A stretch of 64,000 nt of DNA from Zhongshania antarctica. Its GTDB lineage: Bacteria > Pseudomonadota > Gammaproteobacteria > Pseudomonadales > Spongiibacteraceae. The first letter of the stretch is position 1. Every line of letters begins with the position of its first letter. Both the position numbers and the translations under genes were made by a program. This document shows, piece by piece, positions 20,637 to 30,012 of this stretch. The DNA is taken from contig NZ_JACHHW010000005.1 of NCBI RefSeq assembly GCF_014202945.1, positions 1 to 64,000 on the forward strand. The letters run 5' to 3'. A model generated the notes under the pieces. That model searched no databases. It was given only the letters and a program-made list of their open reading frames with translations, and was not told where the DNA came from.

Positions 20637-20710
20637 AGTCGCAAATGTGTAAGGGGTTTCCACGACGAGGAAAATACCTAAGTGATTGAAATTAAAGGAT
20701 TTTTAAAACA

Positions 20711-20726
20711 TGGCACGGCATATGCT
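20711..20726 (+). promoter_or_regulatory. sigma-54 promoter of the CrcZ-like RNA
   Basis: TGGCAC, five bases, then ATGCT. The GG (20712-20713) and GC (20724-20725) doublets are ten bases apart, as the -24/-12 consensus requires; one base differs from TTGCW. The predicted start of transcription is about 20737. The gene just upstream encodes a GAFTGA-bearing activator. Confidence 0.8.
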
Positions 20727-20736
20727 CTCTCTACGT

Positions 20737-20847
20737 ACAAACAACAATAAGAAAACAAAATAATAATAAGAAAAGATAAACAATAATAATAATACAACAG
20801 CAAAGAGACCTGGGTGGGGAAGACAATGTTTTCCCCTTCTTCATTTT
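20737..20847 (+). ncRNA. crcZ: CrcZ-like Hfq/Crc-titrating small RNA
   Basis: A roughly 110-base A-rich transcript predicted from a sigma-54 promoter and a terminator, in the cbrB-pcnB gap where Pseudomonas carries crcZ. It holds seven overlapping exact matches to the catabolite-activity motif AANAAYAA in three clusters (20740-20750, 20759-20769, 20779-20792). No reading frame with a ribosome site is present. It is much shorter than the roughly 400-base Pseudomonas CrcZ but denser in motifs. Function (sequestering Hfq/Crc when CbrAB is active) is inferred from family knowledge. The ends are predicted. Confidence 0.75.
20816..20847 (+). terminator. terminator of the CrcZ-like RNA
   Basis: GGGGAAGAC (20816-20824) pairs with GTTTTCCCC (20828-20836) with one G-T wobble around a three-base loop. 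A T-rich but interrupted tail follows (20837-20847). Confidence 0.65.
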
Positions 20848-20962
20848 AAAAACCCCTAAATTACGAAAACCACCAAAAAATTCCTCCTCCGCATTTCCCG
20901 CACACACCAAAGCCCTGTGCTAGAATGCTGCCTTTATCATTAACGGCCGACCCTAAAACGCA

Positions 20963-22339
20963 ATGACATCAAGCTCTGTTACCGGTCTGTGGAAAAAGCT
21001 AACCGGCAAATTCTCCAAATCCAGCCAAGGCGCCGCGCACCACGTGGCCATTATTCCTAGGGATCAACACACGGTATCGCGCAGACACATTAGCGAAGCT
21101 GCGCTAAAAGTCATCCGCAAACTAAACGACGAAGGTTTCGAGGCGTTTCTAGTCGGCGGCGGCGTCCGCGACCTGTTGCTCGGCGGCCAACCCAAAGATT
21201 TCGACATCGCCACCGATGCAACCCCCGAGCAGGTTCGCAATGCCTTTCGCAATAGCCGCATTATTGGTCGGCGTTTTCGTATCGTGCACGTCCGTTTTGG
21301 CAGGGAAATCATCGAGGTCACCACTTTCCGTGGCAACCACAGCGCCCCGGCTAGCAACCCGCAGCGCAACAAACATTCTGCGCAAACTGAATCGGGCATG
21401 CTCACCAGAGACAATGTTTACGGCTCAATCGACGACGATGCCGCGCGTCGCGACCTCACCATAAACGCCCTGTATTACTCCAGCCGCGACTTCTGCGTTT
21501 ACGACTTTGTTGGCGGCCTAGACGACCTCAATAACAAACTCATTCGCATCATCGGCGACCCTGAAACTCGCTACCGCGAAGACCCGGTGCGGATGCTGCG
21601 CGTAGTGCGCTTTGCCGCCAAACTCGACTTTGATATTGAAAAGCACAGCGAAGCGCCCATCAAACGCCTTGCCCCACTGCTGAACGATATTGCCGCCGCC
21701 CGCATGTTTGACGAAGTCATCAAGCTTTTCATGTCCGGCCAGGGTCTGCACACTTACGCACTCATGCAGCGCTACGAGTTATTCGCCCCGCTTTTCCCCG
21801 CCACTCAAAAAATGCTTAGCCAACGCGAGCCAGCCGCCGAAGAAATTATCAAACAAGGCTTGATAAACACCGATGCTCGCATCGCTGACGGCAAGCCCGT
21901 CACCCCTGCGTTTATCTATGCGGTTATTTTGTGGCCGATGGTCAAACACCTGCACAAAGAAATCATGGATGCCGGCACACCGGAAATTGCCGCCCTACAT
22001 CAGGCCGCGGAGCGGGTTCTTCACAAGCAACAACAGACCGTCGCCATTCCCAAACGTTTCTCGCTACCCATGCGCGACATCTGGGAACTTCAATGCCGCT
22101 TAACGCGGCGCTCCGGCAAGCGTCCCGAGCAACTCTTAGAACACCGCTATTTCCGAGCGGGCTTTGACTTCTTATTATTACGCGAGCAAGCGGGCGAAAT
22201 TGAACCCGGACTCGGACAGTGGTGGCTGGCGTTCCAAGAGGCCCACGTCGATACCCGTGGCGCCATGCTTAGCCAGGTTCCGACCGGCGACAAACCACGA
22301 GCACCGCGGCGGCGACGCGGCCCTCGCAAACCAAGATGA
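20963..22339 (+). CDS. pcnB: poly(A) polymerase I
   Basis: Adds 3' poly(A) tails to RNA, promoting its decay. The 458 residues contain the nucleotidyltransferase signature LVGGGVRDLLLG, the catalytic KDFDIAT pair of aspartates near 80, the RRDLTINALYY segment and the RFAAKL RNA-binding region. The lysine/arginine-rich C-terminal tail is typical of PcnB rather than of CCA-adding enzymes. Its TGA overlaps the folK ATG by four bases. Confidence 0.95.
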   Translation: MTSSSVTGLWKKLTGKFSKSSQGAAHHVAIIPRDQHTVSRRHISEAALKVIRKLNDEGFEAFLVGGGVRDLLLGGQPKDFDIATDATPEQVRNAFRNSRIIGRRFRIVHVRFGREIIEVTTFRGNHSAPASNPQRNKHSAQTESGMLTRDNVYGSIDDDAARRDLTINALYYSSRDFCVYDFVGGLDDLNNKLIRIIGDPETRYREDPVRMLRVVRFAAKLDFDIEKHSEAPIKRLAPLLNDIAAARMFDEVIKLFMSGQGLHTYALMQRYELFAPLFPATQKMLSQREPAAEEIIKQGLINTDARIADGKPVTPAFIYAVILWPMVKHLHKEIMDAGTPEIAALHQAAERVLHKQQQTVAIPKRFSLPMRDIWELQCRLTRRSGKRPEQLLEHRYFRAGFDFLLLREQAGEIEPGLGQWWLAFQEAHVDTRGAMLSQVPTGDKPRAPRRRRGPRKPR

Positions 22340-22839
22340 TCCGCTGCTATATCGCCCTTGGCAGCAACCTTGGCGAACCCCAGAAGCAAGTTCGCTCCGC
22401 GCTCAGCGCGCTAGCGGCGCTGCCTAACTCCGCGCTGGTGAACTGCTCACGACTCTACGGCTCCATCGCCGTCGGGCCGGGGCAGCAAAACGATTACGTG
22501 AACGCTGTTGCCGCACTCGACACCACGCTGACGGCAGCGCAATTACTGGCCGCCATGCAGCGTATCGAAGCCCAGCACCAGCGTCGCCGCGCCGAGCGGT
22601 GGGGACCACGCACACTAGACCTAGATCTGCTACTTTACGGCGAATCCCGCATCAACACTGACACCCTGTGTGTGCCCCATCCACGCATGCATCAGCGCGA
22701 CTTTGTTTTGCGTCCACTGACCGATATCGCCCCCCAAAAACTGTTACAGTCCGAATTCGACGGCATCAATAGCGGCACATTCAAGGACACCGACGATCTG
22801 TGGGTTTTAAACGAAAATGACCAATCACAATCTGCTTAA
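22336..22839 (+). CDS. folK: 6-hydroxymethyl-7,8-dihydropterin pyrophosphokinase
   Basis: Transfers pyrophosphate from ATP to hydroxymethyl-dihydropterin in folate synthesis. The 167 residues carry the family start YIALGSNLGEP, the RWGPRTLDLDLLLYG signature near residue 90 and the HPRMHQRDFVLRPL segment. The start overlaps pcnB by four bases, and the 3' end overlaps the kinase gene by 23 bases, so the three are translated from one message. Confidence 0.96.
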   Translation: MIRCYIALGSNLGEPQKQVRSALSALAALPNSALVNCSRLYGSIAVGPGQQNDYVNAVAALDTTLTAAQLLAAMQRIEAQHQRRRAERWGPRTLDLDLLLYGESRINTDTLCVPHPRMHQRDFVLRPLTDIAPQKLLQSEFDGINSGTFKDTDDLWVLNENDQSQSA

Positions 22840-23497
22840 CGAACCCATTATCAATTTACGGCAGCCACCACGCTTCATTGCTGTGGAGGGACCAATTGGC
22901 GTAGGTAAAACCACATTAGCGCGGCGCCTAGCTGAATCCCTCAATTTCCACCAGCTATTAGAAAAAGCCGAAGACAACCCTTTTTTAGAGCGCTTCTATG
23001 CCAACCAGCGCCATGCCGCCTTGTCTGCCCAGCTATTCTTTTTGTTTCAACGGGCCCAACAGCTCAGCGATTTACGCCAGAGCGACCTCTTTGAACAAAC
23101 CCACGTCGCTGATTTTATCTTTCAAAAAGACCCACTTTTCGCAAAAATAACATTAGATAGCAATGAGTTAGAACTTTACAACAAGGTTTACGAGCAAGTG
23201 CAAGTCGACATACCGACACCCGACTTAGTGATCTACCTGCAAGCACCCGTCAAGGTGCTGCGGGATCGCATTCAGCAGCGCGGCGTAAATTTTGAACGCA
23301 GCATCGACACCGATTACCTGGAAAAAATAAACGGCGCCTACAGCGAGTACTTCCACTCCTACCATGACTCACCACTGCTAATTATTAATGCCAGCGAGAT
23401 CGACTTTGCCCACAACGACCAGCAATATGAACAATTATTGCAATATCTACTGGAAATACGCAGCGGTCGCCATTACTTTAACCCCACTTTTTTTTAA
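22817..23497 (+). CDS. deoxynucleoside kinase family protein
   Basis: A 226-residue P-loop kinase of the deoxyadenosine/deoxyguanosine kinase family. It has the Walker A loop GPIGVGKTT near residue 26, the EDNPFLERFY segment and the lid region RIQQRGVNFERSID. Substrate specificity cannot be read from the sequence. It sits between folK and panB, as in many gammaproteobacteria, overlapping folK by 23 bases and ending 18 bases before panB. Confidence 0.88.
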   Translation: MTNHNLLNEPIINLRQPPRFIAVEGPIGVGKTTLARRLAESLNFHQLLEKAEDNPFLERFYANQRHAALSAQLFFLFQRAQQLSDLRQSDLFEQTHVADFIFQKDPLFAKITLDSNELELYNKVYEQVQVDIPTPDLVIYLQAPVKVLRDRIQQRGVNFERSIDTDYLEKINGAYSEYFHSYHDSPLLIINASEIDFAHNDQQYEQLLQYLLEIRSGRHYFNPTFF

Positions 23498-23515
23498 GCA
23501 CCAATGAGGCGCGCC

Positions 23516-24307
23516 ATGAGTAAGGTCAACATCCTCAGTTTGCTAGCCAAAAAGCAGAGCCAGCAAAAATTTGCCGTAGTCACCTGTTATGACGCGAGCT
23601 TTGCCAAATTGGTTGAAAACGCCGGTATCGACGCGATTTTAGTCGGCGATTCGCTGGGCATGGTTTTGCAGGGTCACGACTCAACGCTACCGGTGACGAT
23701 CGCCGACATGGCCTACCACACCGCCTGCGTCAGTCGGGGTTGTAATCGCCCACTGATTATTAGCGACATGCCCTTTGGTAGCTACAACACCACCACGCAA
23801 TGCCTCGATAACGCCACCACCCTAATGCGCGCCGGCGCACAAATGGTCAAACTCGAAGGCGGTGACTGGCTCTGCGAAAGTATTCGCCAGCTCAATCACG
23901 CCGGCATACCGGTCTGCGGCCACCTAGGCTTAACCCCCCAATCCGTCAATGTACTTGGTGGCTATCGGATACAGGGCCGCGATGACAACCAAGCCCAAGC
24001 GATACTGAAAGACGCTCTCGCCCTAGAGGCCGCGGGCGCCGCACTGCTGGTGCTGGAATGTGTGCCTCGCAAACTTGCCGCCGAGATCAGTCATGCACTG
24101 AAAATTCCCGTCATTGGCATTGGCGCGGGTAACGAGACCGATGCGCAAGTATTGGTCTTGCACGACCTGCTTGGCGTAACCGAGAAAACCGCCCGCTTTG
24201 TCCGCAATTTTGCTGAGGGCAGCAGTAGCATCGCCGATGCCTTAGGTCGGTATAATGACGCGGTGGCAGACGCCAGCTTCCCTGCCGATGAGCATAGTTT
24301 TGACTGA
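23516..24307 (+). CDS. panB: 3-methyl-2-oxobutanoate hydroxymethyltransferase
   Basis: Forms ketopantoate from 2-oxoisovalerate and methylene-tetrahydrofolate, the first step of pantothenate synthesis. The 263 residues contain the metal-binding [15 protein letters not shown] and the HLGLTPQ segment. An ATG at 23504 is in frame, but GAGG precedes the ATG at 23516 by six bases, so I start there (MSKVNILSL). Position after folK links folate and pantothenate genes. A 266-base gap separates it from panC, so panCD may have its own promoter. Confidence 0.95.
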   Translation: MSKVNILSLLAKKQSQQKFAVVTCYDASFAKLVENAGIDAILVGDSLGMVLQGHDSTLPVTIADMAYHTACVSRGCNRPLIISDMPFGSYNTTTQCLDNATTLMRAGAQMVKLEGGDWLCESIRQLNHAGIPVCGHLGLTPQSVNVLGGYRIQGRDDNQAQAILKDALALEAAGAALLVLECVPRKLAAEISHALKIPVIGIGAGNETDAQVLVLHDLLGVTEKTARFVRNFAEGSSSIADALGRYNDAVADASFPADEHSFD

Positions 24308-24326
24308 TAGCAAAAAGGTGTAAACT

Positions 24327-24379
24327 GTTACCTCGGGGAACATTTTGCAAGGTAACAAAGTAATGAATTTTTTGTTACC
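24327..24379 (+). promoter_or_regulatory. triplicate GTTACC/GGTAAC sites between panB and panC
   Basis: GTTACC (24327-24332), GGTAAC (24351-24356) and GTTACC (24374-24379) alternate in orientation with gaps of 18 and 17 bases. The second and third could also form a stem (GGTAACA with TGTTACC, 24351-24379). The half-sites match those before the CrcZ-like RNA. No sigma-54 -24/-12 pair is visible nearby. Confidence 0.45.
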
Positions 24380-24573
24380 AAAGCATTGAACGGCCATTCC
24401 GATTGGGGCATACTTGCCCGCCACTGACCCAACTGCTCAGATTGTGAGCAATCTTTCAGTTTTTAAAAGGCCTAAGGTCAGTGTTTTGGTCGCCAGCCCG
24501 CGGTGTGCGCGGACTGACTTCACAGCAAACTACCTTCGCAGTTAGCGAAGTATGAGATTGGGAAGTTAGGGGT

Positions 24574-25458
24574 ATGAAAACGTATAGCACAGCCGCCTCC
24601 TTAAGGGCCGCCCTCAATGTAGGGAAACGCGCCGGTAAAACGGTCGCCTTTGTTCCTACAATGGGTAATTTGCATGAAGGCCACCTGCGCTTAGTTCGCC
24701 GGGCCCGGCAATATGCCGATATTGTGGTTGTCAGCATCTTCGTCAACCCGTTGCAGTTCGGTGCTAACGAAGACTTGAGCAACTACCCGCGCACTCTCGC
24801 CGCAGACAAAGAGAAATTGTTTGCTGAGGGCGCACAGTTTTTATTCCTCCCTCAGGTAGACGAAATCTACCCAGAGGGAATGGACAGCCACACCAAGGTA
24901 TCGGTACCGGAGCTGTCTGAAGGGCATTGCGGTGCAAACCGACCCGGTCATTTCACCGGCGTTACCACCGTGGTGGCCAAGCTTTTCAATATTGTCCAGC
25001 CAGACACCGCGGTGTTTGGTGAAAAGGATTTCCAGCAGCTTAGCGTTATCCGTAAAATGGTTCGCGATTTGTGCATGCCTATCGACGTAGTTGGTGTTGC
25101 CACCGCCCGCGCCGCAGATGGCTTGGCACTTAGCTCTCGCAACGGCTACCTAAGCCCTGAGCAACGTCAAATTGCACCTATTTTACACCGTGTATTACAG
25201 GAGTGCCGCGAGGCAATTGCCTGTGGATACGACAGTTATTGCAAATTAGAGCAGCACGCCAGAACCAGCCTTATTCAAGCTGGCTTGGAAGCGGATTACT
25301 TCAATATTTGCGATGGTCGTACCCTGCGTCCGGTTACAGCGGACACCGAAGAAGTTGTTATTCTGGCGGCGGCCAAACTTGGCACCACCCGTCTGATTGA
25401 CAACGTCACCCTGAACGTTAACTCCAGCACCGACTGGGGAATGTTGGCGGCTAATTAA
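24574..25458 (+). CDS. panC: pantothenate synthetase (pantoate-beta-alanine ligase)
   Basis: Joins pantoate and beta-alanine with ATP. The 294 residues show the HIGH-like ATP site TMGNLHEGHL near residue 30, FVNPLQFG, the FGEKDFQQ segment and the KMSKS-like ALSSRNGYL. GGAAG precedes the start. A small hairpin (arms 24534-24539 and 24545-24550) lies just upstream. panD follows after 33 bases. Confidence 0.96.
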   Translation: MKTYSTAASLRAALNVGKRAGKTVAFVPTMGNLHEGHLRLVRRARQYADIVVVSIFVNPLQFGANEDLSNYPRTLAADKEKLFAEGAQFLFLPQVDEIYPEGMDSHTKVSVPELSEGHCGANRPGHFTGVTTVVAKLFNIVQPDTAVFGEKDFQQLSVIRKMVRDLCMPIDVVGVATARAADGLALSSRNGYLSPEQRQIAPILHRVLQECREAIACGYDSYCKLEQHARTSLIQAGLEADYFNICDGRTLRPVTADTEEVVILAAAKLGTTRLIDNVTLNVNSSTDWGMLAAN

Positions 25459-25491
25459 GCCAGCGAAGACCGAAGAGAAAGGAACAGCGTT

Positions 25492-25872
25492 ATGCAGTCC
25501 GTTATGCTGAAAGCGAAACTCCATAAAGCCTGCGTGACTCACGCAGTGCTAAATTATGAAGGCTCCTGCGCAATTGATGGCAAGCTACTCGATATGTCGG
25601 GTATCCGTGAATTTGAGCAAATTCAAATTTACAATGTCACCAATGGCGAGCGCTTCACCACTTATGCAATCCGTGGCGAAGACAACAGTGGCATTATCTC
25701 TATCAATGGCGCGGCGGCTCACAAGGCCAATGTCGACGACATTATTATTATCTGTGCCTACGCTAGCTACTCTGAGGTTGAACTCATCAACTTCAAGCCC
25801 CGCTTGATTTACATGAATCAAGACAATACGGTTAGTCACGCCAGCAACGCCATCCCCGTTCAAGTCGCCTAA
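25492..25872 (+). CDS. panD: aspartate 1-decarboxylase proenzyme
   Basis: Makes beta-alanine from aspartate, feeding PanC. The 126-residue precursor has the self-cleavage site Gly24-Ser25 in YEGSC, which generates the pyruvoyl group, and the conserved Tyr/Asn segment [16 protein letters not shown] precedes the ATG. It completes panB-panC-panD; the pgi gene that follows panD in Pseudomonas is absent here. Confidence 0.96.
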   Translation: MQSVMLKAKLHKACVTHAVLNYEGSCAIDGKLLDMSGIREFEQIQIYNVTNGERFTTYAIRGEDNSGIISINGAAAHKANVDDIIIICAYASYSEVELINFKPRLIYMNQDNTVSHASNAIPVQVA

Positions 25873-26017
25873 TACGCCGCGCGATTTTAGCCACAAGCCG
25901 AAACTCGCGCGAAAACTCCCCAAAGCCGCTTTTGCCATATCCATCCTGGCGCATGTCCTCGCGCCTGAAATTAAGTGCCTAAACGTCCGCGCCAAGACCC
26001 GACTTTAGTCGTAAGGG

Positions 26018-26061
26018 GCTTCAATCACTGCCGCCAAGCCGCTATTCTGCAAGATTGAAGC
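26018..26061 (+). repeat. inverted repeat in the acs leader
   Basis: GCTTCAATC (26018-26026) and GATTGAAGC (26053-26061) are perfect 9-base complements flanking 26 bases, about 60 bases before the acs start. It could be an operator or an RNA stem. No T-run follows. Confidence 0.4.
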
Positions 26062-26121
26062 TAGCTATGCGACGTGCCCAAGCCGTCTAACGATAACAAT
26101 CGCGCCATTGAGAGTTTTGCT

Positions 26122-28059
26122 ATGAGTAAAGTCAACGTACACCCTGTACCCCCAAATTTCGCCGCGAACGCCCACATCAATCGTGAACAATACGAGACGA
26201 TGTATGCGCAATCGCTGGCTGATCCAGACACCTTTTGGACAGAGCAAGCAAATACCTTTTTAAGCTGGGACAAAGAATGGCACACCGTCAACAACTATGA
26301 CTTCCGCAAAGGCGAGGCCAGCTGGTTTGAGGGCGGCGAACTCAATGTCGCTTATAATTGCATAGATCGTCACTTAGCCACCCGCGCCGAACAAACCGCC
26401 ATCATCTGGGAAGGCGACGACCCCAGCGAGTCTAAGCACATTAGTTACCGTGAACTTCATCAAGAAGTCTGCAAGCTTGCCAATGTATTGAAATCCCAGG
26501 GCATCACTAAGGGTGACCGAGTTTGCCTGTATATGCCCATGATTCCGGAAGCGGCCTACGCCATGCTGGCCTGCGCCCGCATTGGCGCTATTCACTCGGT
26601 AGTATTCGGCGGCTTTTCGCCAGAGGCCCTGAAAGATCGTATTCAGAACGCCGACTGTAAAATGCTCATCACCGCCGATGAAGGCTTGCGTAGCGGCAAA
26701 ACCATTCCATTGAAAGCCAATGCCGACAAAGCACTTGCGCACTGCCCCAGCATTGAAAAATGCTTAGTCGTAAAACGCACTGGCGGCCAAGTTAATTGGC
26801 AGGATGACCGCGACCTCTGGTATCACGATGCAATGGCCAAAGCCAACGCCGACTGCCCCGCCGTCGCCATGGCCAGCGAAACCCCTCTCTTTATTTTGTA
26901 TACCTCAGGCTCCACCGGCAAACCCAAGGGCGTCATGCACACCAGTGCCGGCTACTTGCTGCAGTCGGCCATGACCCATAAATATGTTTTCGACTACAAA
27001 GATGGTGACGTATTTTGGTGCACCGCTGATGTGGGGTGGATTACCGGCCACAGTTATATTGTCTACGGCCCACTGGCCAATGGTGCAACCACCCTGCTCT
27101 TTGAAGGCGTGCCCACCTACCCCGACGCCTCACGGTGCTGGCAGGTGGTAGACAAACATAAAGTAACCATCTTCTACACTGCACCCACCGCACTGCGCGC
27201 CTTAATGGGCGCCGGCGACGAATACGTGGAAGGTACCGATCGCTGTAGTTTGCGCTTGCTCGGCTCCGTGGGCGAACCCATAAACCCCGAAGCTTGGGAA
27301 TGGTATCACCGCGTAGTTGGCGAACATCGCTGCCCTATCGTCGACACGTGGTGGCAAACCGAAACCGGCGCCATGATGCTAACACCGCTGCCCGGCGCCA
27401 TTGATATGAAGCCCGGCTCAGCCACCAAACCGTTTTTCGGCGTGGAACCTGCCCTGCTCGGTAATGATGGCAATGAAATCAGCGGTGCAGGCGAAGGCCT
27501 ATTGGTTATCAAGCGCTCTTGGCCTGGACAGATTCGCAGCGTCTACGGCGACCATCAGCGCCTGATCGAAACCTATTTCAGCACCCATCCCGGCTATTAT
27601 TTTACCGGTGACGGCGCTCGTCGTGACGCCGACGGCGACTACTGGATCACCGGTCGGGTCGACGATGTACTGAATATTTCCGGCCATCGCATGGGCACCG
27701 CCGAAATTGAAAGCGCCCTGGTACTCCATGAAGCCGTTGCGGAAGCAGCCGTGGCGGGATACCCCCACGACATTAAAGGACAAGGCATTTATGCCTACGT
27801 CACTCTGATGCATGATGTTGAGGGTAGTGAAGCGTTACTAAAGGAATTAACGGCACTTTGCGTCAAGGAAATTGGCCCGATTGCCAAGCCAGATTTAGTG
27901 CAGTGGGCGCCGGGTTTACCCAAGACTCGCTCGGGCAAAATCATGCGCCGGATTTTGCGTAAGATCGCCGCCAATGAGCTAGACAGCCTCGGCGACACCT
28001 CAACGCTTGCCGACCCTTCGGTTGTCGATCAATTAATCGACAACCGCTTAAACCGCTAG
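26122..28059 (+). CDS. acs: acetyl-CoA synthetase
   Basis: AMP-forming activation of acetate to acetyl-CoA. The 645 residues have the adenylation core [10 protein letters not shown] near residue 265, DTWWQTETG, the [10 protein letters not shown] hinge region and the C-terminal [13 protein letters not shown], whose lysine near 606 is the catalytic and acetylation-controlled residue. The frame is open to a GTG at 26074, but the ATG at 26122 gives the usual length and start. With aceA, glcB and aceK in this window it supports growth on acetate. Confidence 0.95.
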   Translation: MSKVNVHPVPPNFAANAHINREQYETMYAQSLADPDTFWTEQANTFLSWDKEWHTVNNYDFRKGEASWFEGGELNVAYNCIDRHLATRAEQTAIIWEGDDPSESKHISYRELHQEVCKLANVLKSQGITKGDRVCLYMPMIPEAAYAMLACARIGAIHSVVFGGFSPEALKDRIQNADCKMLITADEGLRSGKTIPLKANADKALAHCPSIEKCLVVKRTGGQVNWQDDRDLWYHDAMAKANADCPAVAMASETPLFILYTSGSTGKPKGVMHTSAGYLLQSAMTHKYVFDYKDGDVFWCTADVGWITGHSYIVYGPLANGATTLLFEGVPTYPDASRCWQVVDKHKVTIFYTAPTALRALMGAGDEYVEGTDRCSLRLLGSVGEPINPEAWEWYHRVVGEHRCPIVDTWWQTETGAMMLTPLPGAIDMKPGSATKPFFGVEPALLGNDGNEISGAGEGLLVIKRSWPGQIRSVYGDHQRLIETYFSTHPGYYFTGDGARRDADGDYWITGRVDDVLNISGHRMGTAEIESALVLHEAVAEAAVAGYPHDIKGQGIYAYVTLMHDVEGSEALLKELTALCVKEIGPIAKPDLVQWAPGLPKTRSGKIMRRILRKIAANELDSLGDTSTLADPSVVDQLIDNRLNR

Positions 28060-28066
28060 CAAGCGG

Positions 28067-28099
28067 CCCCTAGGTGCGAGAAAGAGCCACACCTAGGGG
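28067..28099. other. perfect hairpin between convergent acs and acyl-CoA dehydrogenase genes
   Basis: CCCCTAGGTG and CACCTAGGGG form a 10-bp stem around a 13-base loop, exactly in the convergent gap. No T-run follows on either strand, so it is not a canonical rho-independent terminator. It may still stall read-through or protect 3' ends. Confidence 0.5.
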
Positions 28100-28105
28100 T
28101 AACAC

Positions 28106-29899
28106 TTAGCAAATAAACTCAGCCTCGCTCATATCCATTAGCGAATCCGCGCCAGCGAGCATGGCGGCCTTGTGACTCGCAGTTCTCGGTAGTAGACGCT
28201 GAAAGTAGAAACGCGCGGTCTTAAGCTTACTGCTATACAGCGGATCATTTGAACCGGCGTCCAGCTTTTGCTGCGCGACCTCGGCCATTTGTGCCCACAG
28301 GTACGCAAACGTTATATAGCCCGAGTACATGAGGTAATCCACCGAGGCTGCGCCCACTTCGTCGGCATTTGCCATCGCCTTTTCACCGACGGCCAGAGTC
28401 ACTTCGCCCCACTCTTTATTCAACGCCGCCAATGGCGCAATAAACTCGGCCAGCGCAGCATTGTCTTCATTTGCCTTACAGTACTTATGAATAATCTTAG
28501 TGAAATTATTCAGTACAGCGCCACCGCTGCCCAACACTTTACGACCAATAAGATCGAGCGACTGGATACCCGTGGTGCCTTCATACACCGTAGATATACG
28601 ATTATCCCGCGCAATGCGCTCCATACCGTTATCGCTGATATAACCGTGGCCACCATATACCTGCACGCCAAGGTAAGTAACCTCCTGAGAAGTTTCAGTA
28701 CAAAACGCTTTAGCAATGGGCGTTAATAGCTCCAGCAGCTGAGTTGCTTCAGTCTTCTGTATATCACTGCCGAATTGAGTTAAGTCCACCTGCTGCGCCA
28801 ACCAGTAAATCAACGCGCGCTGCCCCTCAACAAACGCTTTCTGGGTCAGTAGCATGCGGCGAACATCAGGGTGCACCATAATTGGATCAGCTGGGCCATC
28901 TGGGTTCTTTGGCCCGCTCAATGAACGCATCTGCAGCCGCTCACGAGCATAACTTAGCGCACCTTGATAAGAAATCTCGCCCATCGACAGCCCCTGCATT
29001 GCAGTACCTAGGCGAGCCGCGTTCATCAACTTAAACATGATTTCTAAACCACGATTCTCTTCACCCAAGAGTACCGCACGAGCGCCGTCATAATTCATAA
29101 CGCAGGTCGCCGAGGCTTTTAGCCCCATTTTCTTTTCAATAGCACCGCAGCTAATATTGTTGAAATCGCCCATTGAGCCGTCTTCATTAACCCAGTACTT
29201 CGGCGCGATGAAAAGGGAGACACCTCTAGTGCCGGCTGGCGCACCTTCTACCCTAGCCAAAATCGCGTGGATGATATTATCGGTTAAATCTTGTTCACCG
29301 CCGGAGATAAAGATTTTGCTGCCTTGCAAAGTGTAGGTGCCATCATCATTTTTGACGGCCTTAGTGCGCAACAAACCAACATCGGAGCCGCAGTGCGCCT
29401 CGGTCAAACACATAGTGCCCGCCCACTCGCCAGTCAGTATTTTAGGTATAAAGCGTTGTTGCTGCGCCGCTGTTCCGCCATTAATTAAGCAGGTCACTGG
29501 CGCCAATGCCAGGCCACCATACATGGTGAACGCCCAGCAGGGCGCGCCGGCCATTTCGCCAATAACCGAGCCCAAAGACGATGGTAAACCCTGGCCACCG
29601 TGCTCGGCTGGAATACCGAGAGTTTGCCAGCCACCCTCGCCCCACTGTTTAAAAGCTTCCTTAAAGCCCACGGGCGTCGTCACTTTGCCATCGACTAATT
29701 TACAGCCCTGTTCGTCGGCGATTTCGGCCAGAGGGTTAACCACATTCTCAGCGAACTTTGCGCCTTCGCTGATAATCGCGTCCATTAAATCGACACCAAG
29801 CTCTTCGCATCCCTGTAAGCCGGCGTAGTGCTGCTCGCAGTTTAAAAACTCTTTAAGGACAAAATCAATATCGCGCAGGGGGGCTTTGTAGTCGACCAT
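28106..29899 (-). CDS. acyl-CoA dehydrogenase with extended C-terminal domain
   Basis: FAD-dependent first step of fatty-acid beta-oxidation or a related acyl-CoA oxidation. The 597 residues include the N-terminal and middle domains with CLTEAHCGSDVGLLRTKA and KIFISGGEQD, a C-terminal domain with the catalytic-glutamate segment VYEGTTGIQSLDLIGRK, and an extra C-terminal module of about 120 residues seen in the 600-residue subgroup. GAGG precedes the ATG at 29899. It stands alone; acyl-chain specificity is unknown. Confidence 0.9.
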   Translation of the reverse strand: MVDYKAPLRDIDFVLKEFLNCEQHYAGLQGCEELGVDLMDAIISEGAKFAENVVNPLAEIADEQGCKLVDGKVTTPVGFKEAFKQWGEGGWQTLGIPAEHGGQGLPSSLGSVIGEMAGAPCWAFTMYGGLALAPVTCLINGGTAAQQQRFIPKILTGEWAGTMCLTEAHCGSDVGLLRTKAVKNDDGTYTLQGSKIFISGGEQDLTDNIIHAILARVEGAPAGTRGVSLFIAPKYWVNEDGSMGDFNNISCGAIEKKMGLKASATCVMNYDGARAVLLGEENRGLEIMFKLMNAARLGTAMQGLSMGEISYQGALSYARERLQMRSLSGPKNPDGPADPIMVHPDVRRMLLTQKAFVEGQRALIYWLAQQVDLTQFGSDIQKTEATQLLELLTPIAKAFCTETSQEVTYLGVQVYGGHGYISDNGMERIARDNRISTVYEGTTGIQSLDLIGRKVLGSGGAVLNNFTKIIHKYCKANEDNAALAEFIAPLAALNKEWGEVTLAVGEKAMANADEVGAASVDYLMYSGYITFAYLWAQMAEVAQQKLDAGSNDPLYSSKLKTARFYFQRLLPRTASHKAAMLAGADSLMDMSEAEFIC

Positions 29900-30012
29900 C
29901 ACGAACCTCAGATACAGTGTTCAAATAAAATTCAGAACACCATAACAGCTTTGTGCTCAGGCTTTAGTGACATCGGAGGTCAATTGACGTGCAGATCATT
30001 CACCGCCAAAAA

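Noticed and set aside
25873-26121. Missing pgi gene between panD and acs taken as a deletion
   Set aside because: Pseudomonas order is recalled from memory and pgi may lie elsewhere; no scar or remnant is seen.
28021-28044. Perfect inverted repeat with 9-base arms (GTTGTCGAT and ATCGACAAC) at the end of acs
   Set aside because: Lies inside coding sequence and encodes ordinary residues of the acs C-terminus; treated as chance or a minor 3' mRNA structure.
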